Origin: CAZMCT01 sp964564785
GTDB taxonomy: Bacteria; Planctomycetota; Phycisphaerae; UBA1845; Fen-1342
Assembly (NCBI GenBank): GCA_964564785.1
Contig: CAZMCT010000001.1
Span: 56,011 to 120,010 of the forward strand
Reading direction: 5' to 3'
DNA: 64,000 bases
Part shown: piece after piece, positions 45,064 through 52,881 of the stretch
How positions within the stretch are numbered: the first letter of the stretch is position 1
Layout of the letters: every line of letters begins with the position of its first letter
Position numbers and translations under genes: made by a program
The notes under the pieces: model-generated
What the model saw: only the letters and a program-made list of their open reading frames with translations
What the model was told of the DNA's origin: nothing
Database searches by the model: none

Positions 45064-45491
45064 CCGGCCCGCTCTCGCCGCGGTGGGCCCACTGGTACCG
45101 CCGGGCGCTGCCGTCCTACTGGATCGCACTTTTCTGCCTCACGCACTTCCCCGAGCTGCGGCTCGGCGTCCAGCTTCCGAGATCGGACAAGCTCGCACAC
45201 ATCCTGGCCTTTGGGCTGCTCGCGTTCCTATTCTGGCGTTTTGGCGAAACCTTCGCCCGCGGACGCAGCGGGCGCTTCGTGTGGATCGCGGCCGGTGTGC
45301 TGGGCGGCTACGCGGGACTCGACGAATGGCTCCAGCAGTTCGTCGGCCGCAGCGCGGACTGGACCGATTTCGGCTGTAACCTCGCCGGCATCGCGCTTGT
45401 TCTTGGCCCGCTCGAATGGCGCCGCAGGGTGGTGGCCGCCAAGCGCCCGCCGCCGGTGGCGCCGGTGGACCTCGAGAAAACGCGAGCGTGA
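45060..45491 (+). CDS. VanZ family membrane protein
   Basis: 143 residues starting at the ATG that overlaps the upstream stop (ATGA). Four membrane segments (ALPSYWIALFCLTH, LAHILAFGLLAFLFW, FVWIAAGVLGGYAGL, LAGIALVLGPLEW) with the VanZ-type motifs SDKLAHILAFG and DEWLQQFVGRSADWTDFGCNLAG. VanZ proteins have been linked to low-level glycopeptide resistance, but most members are of unknown function; here the coupling to ParA is more informative than the name. Confidence 0.85.
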   Translation: MTGPLSPRWAHWYRRALPSYWIALFCLTHFPELRLGVQLPRSDKLAHILAFGLLAFLFWRFGETFARGRSGRFVWIAAGVLGGYAGLDEWLQQFVGRSADWTDFGCNLAGIALVLGPLEWRRRVVAAKRPPPVAPVDLEKTRA

Positions 45492-45559
45492 AAACCGCCC
45501 GGACAGCATCCCTCCCCGCCCTGGCAAGTTCCCGCTTTTGTGCGTTCACCGGCCGCGGC

Positions 45560-45565
45560 TAGAAT
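45560..45565 (+). promoter_or_regulatory. Candidate -10 element just before nadA
   Basis: TAGAAT seven bases before the nadA ATG and no Shine-Dalgarno sequence; similar layout to the parA-like gene, suggesting a leaderless transcript. Confidence 0.35.
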
Positions 45566-45572
45566 CCGTTAC

Positions 45573-46781
45573 ATGGCCTTGCAGCCCCCCCTGCCACCGG
45601 AATACACCGAGCGCTCCGAGCGCGAGCTCGTCGAGCGCATCGCCGCCGCCAAGGCCCGCCTCGGTCGGCGGCTGTGCATTCTCGGCCACCATTACCAGCA
45701 GGACGACGTCATCCAGTTCGCCGATTTCACCGGCGACAGCCTCAAGCTCAGCCAGCTCGCTGCCGAGCAGACCGACGCCGAATTCATCGTCTTTTGCGGC
45801 GTGCACTTCATGGCCGAGTCGGCCGATATCCTGACCAGCGAGCGCCAGATCGTGATCCTGCCCGACCTCTCGGCCGGGTGCAGCATGGCCGACATGGCCC
45901 ACATCGACCAGGTCGAGGCGGCGTGGCCGGCGCTCACGCGGACCGGCCCGCTCACGCCCATCACCTACGTGAACTCGTCGGCCGCGGTGAAGGCGTTCGT
46001 GGGCGCGCACGGCGGCGCCTGCTGCACCAGCAGCAACGCCAAGGCCGTGCTCCAGTGGGCCCTGGACGGCGCCGCCTCGCCGGCCGGCGTGTCAGGAGCG
46101 TCGGCTTGCTGCGACGGGCAACCCGAGCCCGAAGCGCGAGCGCGGGAGGCCGGGTCAGGCACCGCGGCAGGTCAGCGCCGCGTCCTCTTCCTGCCCGACC
46201 AACACCTCGGTCGCAACACGGCCTACGCCCTCGGCTGGCCGCTCGAAAGCATGGTTGTTTACGACCCGCACCGGCCGATGGGCGGCGTCTTGCCGGAGCG
46301 GCTCGCGGCCGCCCGCTTCATCCTCTGGAAAGGTCACTGCTCGGTCCATCAGCTCTTCAACGTGCAGCAGGTCGACGCGATCCGCGCTTTGCCCGAGCCC
46401 TACCGGATCATCGTCCACCCGGAATGCACCTGGGAGGTCTGCCAGCGCGCGGACGACGTCGGCAGCACGGAGTACATCATCCGCACGGTCCGCGATGCTA
46501 CACCCGGCACATACTGGGCGATCGGCACCGAGCTGCACCTCGTCAACCGACTCGCCCAGCAGTGCACCGACAAGCACGTCCGCTCGCTGGCCGGCATGCA
46601 GTGCCTGTGCAGCACCATGTACCGCATCGACCTGCGGCACCTGTGCTGGACGCTCGAGAACCTGCTCGCCGGTCGCGTCGTGAACCGGGTCTGCGTCGAG
46701 CCCGAGACCCGTCGTTGGGCCCGCGTGGCGCTCGATCGTATGCTGAGCCTGCGGCCGGCGCAGCCGGTCTCGGCGCGCTGA
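45573..46781 (+). CDS. nadA: Quinolinate synthase A with internal insertion
   Basis: 402 residues from the ATG at 45573. Motifs of NadA: LGHHYQQDDVIQFADFTGDS, the cluster cysteines in FCGVHFMAES, CCTSSNAKAVL and GMQCLCSTMYRIDL, plus KGHCSVHQLF and HPECTWEVC. It condenses iminoaspartate with dihydroxyacetone phosphate in NAD synthesis, using an oxygen-sensitive 4Fe-4S cluster. Between LQWALDGAA and RRVLFLPDQHLG there is an extra stretch of about 35 residues (46068-46175), low-complexity Ala/Gly/Glu, not present in family members I know; it looks like an in-frame repeat insertion. nadB/nadC are not adjacent. Confidence 0.93.
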   Translation: MALQPPLPPEYTERSERELVERIAAAKARLGRRLCILGHHYQQDDVIQFADFTGDSLKLSQLAAEQTDAEFIVFCGVHFMAESADILTSERQIVILPDLSAGCSMADMAHIDQVEAAWPALTRTGPLTPITYVNSSAAVKAFVGAHGGACCTSSNAKAVLQWALDGAASPAGVSGASACCDGQPEPEARAREAGSGTAAGQRRVLFLPDQHLGRNTAYALGWPLESMVVYDPHRPMGGVLPERLAAARFILWKGHCSVHQLFNVQQVDAIRALPEPYRIIVHPECTWEVCQRADDVGSTEYIIRTVRDATPGTYWAIGTELHLVNRLAQQCTDKHVRSLAGMQCLCSTMYRIDLRHLCWTLENLLAGRVVNRVCVEPETRRWARVALDRMLSLRPAQPVSAR

Positions 46782-46790
46782 CGCGCCGCA

Positions 46791-46876
46791 GTAACAAGGT
46801 AACAAAGTGACAAGGTGACAAGGAGCGCCCACGCGCGCGCCGGCTCGTACCCGTTGTTACCTTGCCACTTTGCTAC
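46791..46876. repeat. Inverted repeat between convergent nadA and acyltransferase genes
   Basis: Left arm GTAACAAGGTAACAAAGTGA plus CAAGGTGACAAGG; right arm TTGTTACCTTGCCACTTTGC. About 80 percent complementary. The left arm is itself a near-tandem of GTAACAA/GTGACAA words. Likely a bidirectional transcript end. Confidence 0.55.
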
Positions 46877-46884
46877 GTCGTCAC

Positions 46885-48462
46885 TCAGATCTTGATGAAG
46901 ACCTTCGCCCGGTACAGCGGCACGAACAGCACGCACCAGATCGCCACATACGCCAGCGCCATCAGCAGGGATGCCGTCGCCGGCGGCAGCGTGCCGCTGA
47001 ACGCCGCGGCCTGGTCCACCGGCAGGCCGGCCGGCGCGAAGGCGAGATGCTCGAAGATGAGCTGCTTCACGCTCACGACCCGCCCGTCCGCAAGTGTGAC
47101 CGTCGCCGAGCCAATCCACCGCGCGGCCGCGCTCGACGCGAAATAGACCGCGATCGCGTTCGTCCCGAACACCAGGAACGGCGCCGCCCACCTGCGCTGC
47201 CCGCGGATGTCCACCAGCCAGACGCACATCGCCAGAAAGTGCAGCGCCAGCCCGCCCGTCACCAGCACGTACGAACTGGTCCAGATCTTCTTGTTCAGCG
47301 GGAAATCCAGCGCCCACCACAGCCCCAGCACCAGCAGCACGTTCGCCGCCAGGAACAGCCCCAGCGCCAGGTCGCGCGGCTCCCGGCCCGACCGCAGCCA
47401 ACTCCCCGTCAGCACACCCAGCAGCACCGTCGCGATCGCCGGCAGCGTGCTCAACAGCCCCTCCGGGTCCGGCCGCTCGCGGTACAGATGCGCATGGCCG
47501 AAAACCCGGACGTCGACAGCGTCATGCAATACACCCTCCGGCCGCTGCTCGCTGTTCGGCATGGTGTGGCCGACCGGCCCCGGCACATATCGGACTATGG
47601 CCCAGTAACCGACGAGCAGCATGGCGATGCACGCGACGCGGAGTAGCGGCCCGCGCCCCTGCGCGGCCGCCGGAAGCCCACCCCGCGCGGTCAGCAAGAC
47701 CACGGCGGACGCGACCAGGTAACAGAGGGCGATCCGCTGCAACACGCCGGGCACCCGGATCGAGCTCGCGTGGAAGAACTCGAAATCCGCGATGAACCAT
47801 GCCCCGGCCGCCGCCAGCAGCACCCAACTGACCCCCTTCAGCACGCGCTTCCCCGTCCCGGCCGGCCAGCCCAGCGGCGGTTCGTGCACGAACAGCAGAC
47901 TCACCGCCACGATCGCCAGCACAAACGGCGCGACGACGCGCCACGGCAGCAGGTGCGGCAGGACTTGCTCGAACCGCGGCCAGGCCGGCAGCAGTAAGCG
48001 GGCCAGCGGCAACCCCCGCCAGCCGTCGGGCAGCGTCGGCGCGATAAGCTGCGGCCACCTCGGCAGCCCCGCCAGGATCAGCCCGAGCAGGAAGATGATC
48101 AGCGACCGCCGCACGACGTGCTCGAACAGCCGCAGCCGCGACGCCCCCGCGGCCGACCGCCGGTCGAGCGACAACGGCAGCGCCACGCCCACGATGAAGA
48201 GAAAGAACGGGAAAACGAGGTCGGTGGGCGTCAGCCCGTGCCATTCGGCGTGCCCCAGCGGGCGGTAAATCGCGTCCCACGACCCGGGGTTGTTCACCAG
48301 GATCATGCCGGCGATCGTGACCCCGCGGAATACATCCAGCGCCACCAGCCGGCCGGGCGGCGCCGCCACGGCCGGCGCGCTGCTCGGTGCGTGGACGGTT
48401 GAGAGTTGCGGATCGGGCGCGGCCGGCGGACCCGCCGACGGGGGTGTGCTTACGGTGCTCAT
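46885..48462 (-). CDS. HGSNAT-like membrane acyltransferase (DUF5009-type)
   Basis: 525 residues with about eleven membrane helices. The N-terminal signature RLVALDVFRGVTIAGMILVN is followed by WHGLTPTDLVFPFFLFIVGV, as in heparan-alpha-glucosaminide N-acetyltransferase homologues. C-terminal part contains NKKIWTSSYVLVTGG, also family-typical. The animal enzyme acetylates glucosamine in the lysosome; in bacteria the acceptor is unknown but likely a surface sugar. The next gene downstream in the window (nadA) is unrelated. Dispersed repeat copy G begins 16 bp upstream of the ATG. Confidence 0.85.
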   Translation of the reverse strand: MSTVSTPPSAGPPAAPDPQLSTVHAPSSAPAVAAPPGRLVALDVFRGVTIAGMILVNNPGSWDAIYRPLGHAEWHGLTPTDLVFPFFLFIVGVALPLSLDRRSAAGASRLRLFEHVVRRSLIIFLLGLILAGLPRWPQLIAPTLPDGWRGLPLARLLLPAWPRFEQVLPHLLPWRVVAPFVLAIVAVSLLFVHEPPLGWPAGTGKRVLKGVSWVLLAAAGAWFIADFEFFHASSIRVPGVLQRIALCYLVASAVVLLTARGGLPAAAQGRGPLLRVACIAMLLVGYWAIVRYVPGPVGHTMPNSEQRPEGVLHDAVDVRVFGHAHLYRERPDPEGLLSTLPAIATVLLGVLTGSWLRSGREPRDLALGLFLAANVLLVLGLWWALDFPLNKKIWTSSYVLVTGGLALHFLAMCVWLVDIRGQRRWAAPFLVFGTNAIAVYFASSAAARWIGSATVTLADGRVVSVKQLIFEHLAFAPAGLPVDQAAAFSGTLPPATASLLMALAYVAIWCVLFVPLYRAKVFIKI

Positions 48463-48477
48463 GCTGCGTAGCGTAAC

Positions 48478-48591
48478 AGCCGGTTGTAAACGGGGACAGG
48501 CACCGCGGGAGTGCAGACACCGCAGGCGTGGCCGTTGGCGCTACCGTGCTCGTCGGTTGGCGCGGCGCCGGGCCGCTTTCTCAACGGGCTG
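48478..48591 (+). repeat. Dispersed palindromic element, copy G
   Basis: Left CAGCCGGTTGTAAACGGGGA, then CAGGCACC, core GGCCGTTGGCGCTACCGTGC on plus, right CCGCTTTCTCAACGGGCTG. It lies between divergent acyltransferase and isomerase genes. Confidence 0.8.
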
Positions 48592-48723
48592 GTAATACCG
48601 ACCCGGAGCGCGTGCGAATGCCCGCCGGTAGCTTGCACCGCCGCCCGGAGTGGCCGTACATTCACGGAGCGCGGCGGCGCGGCCGCGCCAGATAGCCGAC
48701 CCCGACTCCCCGCGGAGACCACC

Positions 48724-50184
48724 ATGAAAATCGGAATTGTCACGTTCACCGACGGCCGGGCCCGCGTGGCCAAGGCCACCGAGAAGGACTGCCGCCTGTT
48801 CCAGGAGCGGCTGGTCGCCTACTTCCGCCGCAAGCGGCACGACGTGGTCGCGGCCCGCAAGATCGTCTGGAACTGGGAGACCGCCCGCAACGAAGCCCGC
48901 CGCATCGCGCTGGCCTACCCGGACGTGGTCGTGTTCAACTTCTGCGTCTGGTCCTTCCCCGACCTCACCGCCCAGGTCGCCAACCTCATCCCCGAGGTCC
49001 CGATCCTCCTGGTCGGCAACATCCTGCCCTCGCACCCCGGCTGGGTCGCATTCTTCGCCTCGGCCGGCACGCTCGACGAGATCGACCGCCCGTTCGGCCG
49101 CGTGCTCGGCGACATCCGCCGCGTGGAGGTGCAGAAGGAGGTCGAGCGCTTCCTCCACCGCCACGACCCGGACCAGCGGGCCCGCGGGGAGCGCGCCGCG
49201 GCGCTACTGCACGGCCAGCGCTACGGCCAGTTCGACGGTCCGTCGATGGGCATGTACACCGGCCACGTCGACCCCTCCCAGTGGATGCAGCAGCTCGGCG
49301 TGCATGTGTACCACCGCGGCCAGCTTCACCTGTGGCAGCTCGCCCAGAAGATCGCGCCCGAGCGCGTGCAGGCCGGACTGGACTGGCTCGAGCGTTACTG
49401 CGGCGAGATTCACTGGGACGGCAAGCAGCTCACGCCCGGCCTCGACGGCACGCTCGCCCGCCAGGTTCGCATGTACCTGGCCATCAAGGATTTCTGCAAG
49501 CTCCAGGGCATCGACTTCTGCGGCCTGACCGGCCAGCTCGATCTGACCGAGTGGCCCGACCTGTGCATCGCCGACGTGCAGGAAGCGCTGCTCAACGACA
49601 CCGCCGACTGGGAAGAGCCCGAAAAGAAGCCGCTCGTCTGCGCCACCGAGTGCGACAGCAACGGCGCCCTCACCATGCAGCTCATGCACCTGCTCACCGG
49701 GACGCCCGTCCTCTTCGCCGACCTGCGGCACTACCACGAGAAGGACGACCTCTACGACCTGGTCAACAGCGGCCAGCACGCCCCCTGGTTCGCCAAGCGC
49801 TCGCCCGATTTCCGCCGCAACTGGAAGGAGTGCCACCTGCGGCCGGCCAGCCCCTTCTACTTCCGCGGCGGCGGCGCCAGCGTGCAGTTCTACGCCGCCC
49901 CGGCCGAGCGGGTCACGTTCGGCCGCATCGTCCGCCGCTCCGGCCGGTTCGTGATGCACATCTTCACGGGCGCATTCGTGCCACTGCGGCACGCGGCCGC
50001 GGAACGGCTCGCCCGCCAGACGACGTACGAATGGCCGCACGCGTTCGCGCGCTTCGACCTGCCGCTGCCGGTGCTGCGCGACAACTACAGCAGCAACCAT
50101 ATCCACGCGGTCATCGGCGACCACGTGGCCGCGCTCAAGGCGGCGTGCGAATTCCTCGGCATCGAGCCGGTCGTGCTGTCGTAG
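48724..50184 (+). CDS. L-fucose/L-arabinose isomerase family protein
   Basis: 486 residues from the ATG at 48724 (GGAG six bases upstream). The N-terminal half is Rossmann-like (MKIGIVTFTDGRARV, VVVFNFCVWSFPD). The later half has the metal-binding acidic residues of FucI-like enzymes in ATECDSNGALTMQLMHLLTG and FADLRHY, plus a terminal NHIHAVIGDH. These enzymes interconvert aldose and ketose sugars with Mn2+. The exact sugar is not predictable; no fucose catabolism genes surround it. An alternative is a general sugar isomerase of unknown substrate. It stands alone with its own leader and downstream terminators. Confidence 0.8.
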   Translation: MKIGIVTFTDGRARVAKATEKDCRLFQERLVAYFRRKRHDVVAARKIVWNWETARNEARRIALAYPDVVVFNFCVWSFPDLTAQVANLIPEVPILLVGNILPSHPGWVAFFASAGTLDEIDRPFGRVLGDIRRVEVQKEVERFLHRHDPDQRARGERAAALLHGQRYGQFDGPSMGMYTGHVDPSQWMQQLGVHVYHRGQLHLWQLAQKIAPERVQAGLDWLERYCGEIHWDGKQLTPGLDGTLARQVRMYLAIKDFCKLQGIDFCGLTGQLDLTEWPDLCIADVQEALLNDTADWEEPEKKPLVCATECDSNGALTMQLMHLLTGTPVLFADLRHYHEKDDLYDLVNSGQHAPWFAKRSPDFRRNWKECHLRPASPFYFRGGGASVQFYAAPAERVTFGRIVRRSGRFVMHIFTGAFVPLRHAAAERLARQTTYEWPHAFARFDLPLPVLRDNYSSNHIHAVIGDHVAALKAACEFLGIEPVVLS

Positions 50185-50349
50185 CCGGACCGCGGCCCGG
50201 CGTACGGCGCGAGCGTCGCACGCCGTGTCAAACGGAGCGTATGGCGAGCGGGCAAGCGGGTCGCGACGGCGACCTGGTATCGCTTCGAGACGCGTTCAGT
50301 CCCCCCTCCGATCGGCTTCGAGCGGCGCGCCAACAGAGCGCCCCAGCGC

Positions 50350-50376
50350 GCACTTTTTTGAAAAAAGTGCTTGCAA
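50350..50376 (+). promoter_or_regulatory. Palindrome with UP-like A/T tracts and -35 box before a small RNA candidate
   Basis: GCACTTTTTTGAAAAAAGTGC (50350-50370) is a perfect 10-bp-arm palindrome next to TTGCAA (50371-50376). With CAAGAT at 50395-50400 (18-bp spacer) it could form a strong promoter; it could also be a terminator for the isomerase gene. Confidence 0.45.
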
Positions 50377-50406
50377 TCCGCGCCCGACTTCGCGCAAGAT
50401 TGTGAT

Positions 50407-50506
50407 CGCGTCGATCACGACGCACGTTGGAAGCGCAGCGGCGCGACGCGCCGCTTACGAATGGAAGGTCCTAGGCGCGCCACGGCTAGACCTTCCATCT
50501 TTTTTT
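50407..50506 (+). ncRNA. Candidate small structured RNA
   Basis: About 100 bases with three stems in a row: GCGTC/GACGC (50408-50423), AGCGGCGCG/CGCGCCGCT (50437-50455) and the terminator stem ATGGAAGGTC/GACCTTCCAT ending in seven T residues. It has an A/T-tract plus TTGCAA promoter-like sequence upstream and no open reading frame of note. It does not show the conserved SRP or 6S core. It lies in a 510-bp gap and otherwise resembles no family I recognise. Could also be two terminators in succession. Confidence 0.45.
50461..50506 (+). terminator. Rho-independent terminator
   Basis: 10-bp perfect stem ATGGAAGGTC (50461-50470) with GACCTTCCAT (50489-50498), then CTTTTTTT. Ends the small RNA candidate; it is nearly 300 bp past the isomerase stop. 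Confidence 0.85.
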
Positions 50507-50571
50507 GCGAACCTCTCCCGACGCTCGCGGTTCGCGAGCGCTGCAACAAGCCGCGCGGCCGGCTGGTGGCC

Positions 50572-50675
50572 GCTCGCACGTTGAGAAAGGCGACGCCGGC
50601 ACCGCCGAAGTTGCTGAGGGCGCTACCGTGATGGTGCGTCAGGGCGGAGGCGGCCACCTTTCTGGACGGGCTGCT
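50572..50675 (+). repeat. Dispersed palindromic element, copy H
   Basis: Left CGCACGTTGAGAAAGG, core GAGGGCGCTACCGTGATGGT on plus, right CCACCTTTCTGGACGGGCTG. It is the most diverged of the complete copies and lies 20 bp before the symporter start. Confidence 0.7.
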
Positions 50676-50694
50676 ATGATGCGCACCGCGTAGC

Positions 50695-52068
50695 ATGACC
50701 ATGACCTGCCCGTCACCCGCGTCGGTCCGCGACCCGCTCCGTGGCCGCCTGGCCCCGCACTGGCAGATTTTCATCGGACTCGTCTGCGGCGCCGTTGCCG
50801 GCTGCCTGGCCAACGCCCTCGGGCGCGACGCCGCCGGCCAACCCCTGCCGGCCCTGCGCTGGACGCTCGAGTATGTCGCCGAACCCGTCGGCCAGGTCTT
50901 CCTGCGACTCATCTTCATGATCGTCCTGCCGCTCGTCTTCTCGGCCCTCGTCCTTGGCATCGCCGGTCTGGGCGACGTCCGCCGGCTCGGCCGCGTCGGC
51001 TTGCGCACGCTCGCGTGGACCATCGCACTCTCGGCCTGCTCGGTCGCGATCGGCCTGGGCCTGACGAACGCCCTGCGGCCGGGCGGGCACGTCACGAGCG
51101 AGCAGCGGGCCGTGCTCGAATCGCGTTTTGAGCAGCAGGCCGGCCAGAAACTCGCCGAGGCCCGCGGCACGCGACCCGTCCGCGACGCCCTGCTCGACCT
51201 CATCCCGCGCAACCCGCTGCGGGACATGGTCTTCGCCCTCGACAGCCAGCCCACCGGCGGCGGCATGTTGGCCGTGCTCGTCTTCGCCGTGATTTTCGGC
51301 ATCGCCCTCACGCTTCGGCCGCAGCGCACCGCGCCGCTCGTCGGCGTGCTCGAGGGGGTCTACGACGTCGCGATGGTGATCATCGGCTTGGCCATGCGCC
51401 TGGCTCCCCTCGCGGTCGCGGCGCTCGTCTTCCGTCTCACGGCCGACCTGGGCCTTGACATCCTGCGGATGCTGGCATGGTACGTACTGACGGTGTTGGC
51501 CGGCCTGGCGCTGCAAATGTTCGGCGTCTATTCGGTCGTGGTCGCGGTGGGCGCGCGGCTGAACCCGCTGCGGTTCTTCGCCCGCACGTCGGAAGCGGCC
51601 CTGACGGCGTTCGCCACGTCCTCGTCGAACGCGACGCTGCCCACATCGCTGCGGATTGCGGAACAGCAGCTCGGCCTGCGGCGCGAGATCGGCAGTTTCG
51701 TGCTCACGGTCGGCTCGACCGCAAACCAGAACGGCACGGCCCTGTACGAGGGCGTGACGGTGCTGTTCCTGGCACAGGTCTTCGGCCCCGAGCTGACGCT
51801 GACTCAACAGGTGACCGTCGCGCTTCTCGCGATCCTCGCGGGCGTGGGCACCGCCGGTGTACCCAGCGGCTCGCTGCCGATGATCGTCATGGTTCTCCAG
51901 ACGGTCGGCGTGCCGCCCGACAGCATCGGGATCATCCTGGGTGTCGACCGCCTCCTCGACATGTGCCGCACGACGCTCAATGTCACCGGCGACCTGGCCG
52001 TGGCCGCCTGCGTCGATCGCGGTGCGGCCCTGCCACCCGCCCCGCGATCGCCGGTCGCGACACGCTGA
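50695..52068 (+). CDS. Dicarboxylate/amino acid:cation symporter (DAACS family)
   Basis: 457 residues. Start MTMTCPSP at 50695, with a second ATG six bases later; no clear ribosome-binding site. About eight membrane helices and the family motifs VFLRLIFMIVLPLVFSALVLGI, TAFATSSSNATLPTSL (serine-rich hairpin loop), GSTANQNGTALYEG and GVGTAGVPSGSLPMIVMVLQ. These mark GltP/DctA-type secondary transporters that import C4-dicarboxylates or glutamate/aspartate with Na+ or H+. The substrate is not assignable. It is preceded by repeat copy H and ends 175 bp before a convergent PEP-CTERM gene. Confidence 0.9.
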   Translation: MTMTCPSPASVRDPLRGRLAPHWQIFIGLVCGAVAGCLANALGRDAAGQPLPALRWTLEYVAEPVGQVFLRLIFMIVLPLVFSALVLGIAGLGDVRRLGRVGLRTLAWTIALSACSVAIGLGLTNALRPGGHVTSEQRAVLESRFEQQAGQKLAEARGTRPVRDALLDLIPRNPLRDMVFALDSQPTGGGMLAVLVFAVIFGIALTLRPQRTAPLVGVLEGVYDVAMVIIGLAMRLAPLAVAALVFRLTADLGLDILRMLAWYVLTVLAGLALQMFGVYSVVVAVGARLNPLRFFARTSEAALTAFATSSSNATLPTSLRIAEQQLGLRREIGSFVLTVGSTANQNGTALYEGVTVLFLAQVFGPELTLTQQVTVALLAILAGVGTAGVPSGSLPMIVMVLQTVGVPPDSIGIILGVDRLLDMCRTTLNVTGDLAVAACVDRGAALPPAPRSPVATR

Positions 52069-52147
52069 ACAGGAATGGTACCGCCGTTCCGAAAGAAGCC
52101 GTGATGCCCAAGAAGGGCGCTTCTGTCCACGGGGGTGGCGGTGGCTG

Positions 52148-52184
52148 AAAAGAAACCGCGGCCCGGGGGTACCGGACCGCGGTT
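52148..52184 (-). terminator. Terminator of the PEP-CTERM/cohesin-like gene
   Basis: On the minus strand AACCGCGGTCCGG...CCGGGCCGCGGTT followed by TCTTTT. A second GC hairpin without T-run (52202-52229) lies between it and the stop. Confidence 0.75.
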
Positions 52185-52243
52185 CTGTGAGAGTCGGGGT
52201 GACCGCCCGGCCGCGGGCGGCCGGGCGGTGAGTCATTCATGCA

Positions 52244-52765
52244 TTACCGACGACGAATCAGCGCGCCCAGGGCCAGCAGCGCCAGCGCGGCCGGCTCGGG
52301 AACCACGTTGATCGTTCCCAGGCTGAACTGGTAGTCGTCAAAGCCCGAGGGGAACAGCGCAAAGCCTTCGGTCAGGTCGCCCGGGGTGACGCTCAGCACC
52401 AGGTTCGTGGTGCCCAGCGCCAGCGCCTGGAACTCGACCGTCGCGAGCAGGATGCCCGTGCCCGACACGCCCGCCGGGAACGCCAGGCCGGCCAGCCCGT
52501 CGCCGTCCGGCGCGAACGCCGCATCCCAATTCGGCCCGATGACCGGCTCGGTCAGCGTGCGGTCCGCGACCGCCGGAGCCGTGACCGTCAGATCGAGGCC
52601 CCACCCAACGATGTCGTTGGTCATGTCGGCGACGATGTCGATCGTGAAGACATCGCCGACGTTGGCGACTTTGACGGCCGGATTGAAATAGCCGTACACC
52701 GTGTCCGCGAGCGCCGGGCTCGCCAGAAGCAGGACGGCCGTACACAACACCATCTTCATTCTCAT
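52244..52765 (-). CDS. Small secreted PEP-CTERM protein with cohesin-like domain
   Basis: 173 residues: signal peptide (MKMVLCTAVLLLASPALAD), a cohesin-like beta-sandwich with VKVANVGDVFTIDIVADMTN and LATVEFQALALGTTNLVLSV, then VPEPAALALLALGALIRRR. GGAGG lies upstream of the ATG. Cohesins bind dockerins, and three dockerin-type proteins occur within 50 kb, so a link is tempting but unproven because the domain identity is only suggested. It is transcribed in the same direction as the Cys-rich dockerin protein upstream, separated by a large GC hairpin. Confidence 0.78.
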   Translation of the reverse strand: MRMKMVLCTAVLLLASPALADTVYGYFNPAVKVANVGDVFTIDIVADMTNDIVGWGLDLTVTAPAVADRTLTEPVIGPNWDAAFAPDGDGLAGLAFPAGVSGTGILLATVEFQALALGTTNLVLSVTPGDLTEGFALFPSGFDDYQFSLGTINVVPEPAALALLALGALIRRR

Positions 52766-52833
52766 GATACCTCATCCTCCTTGCACGCGGTGTGCAACCT
52801 CAGGTCCGATGCGAAACCCTCTCCTCCAAGGGG

Positions 52834-52870
52834 AGGGACCTGCCGACGGCCGCCAAGCCGCCGGCAGGTC
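52834..52870. terminator. GC-rich hairpin after the Cys-rich gene
   Basis: GGACCTGCCGACGGC...GCCGCCGGCAGGTCC, 12 or more paired bases, 12 bp past the stop of the upstream gene and without a T-run. Confidence 0.45.
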
Positions 52871-52881
52871 CGTACATTCAA

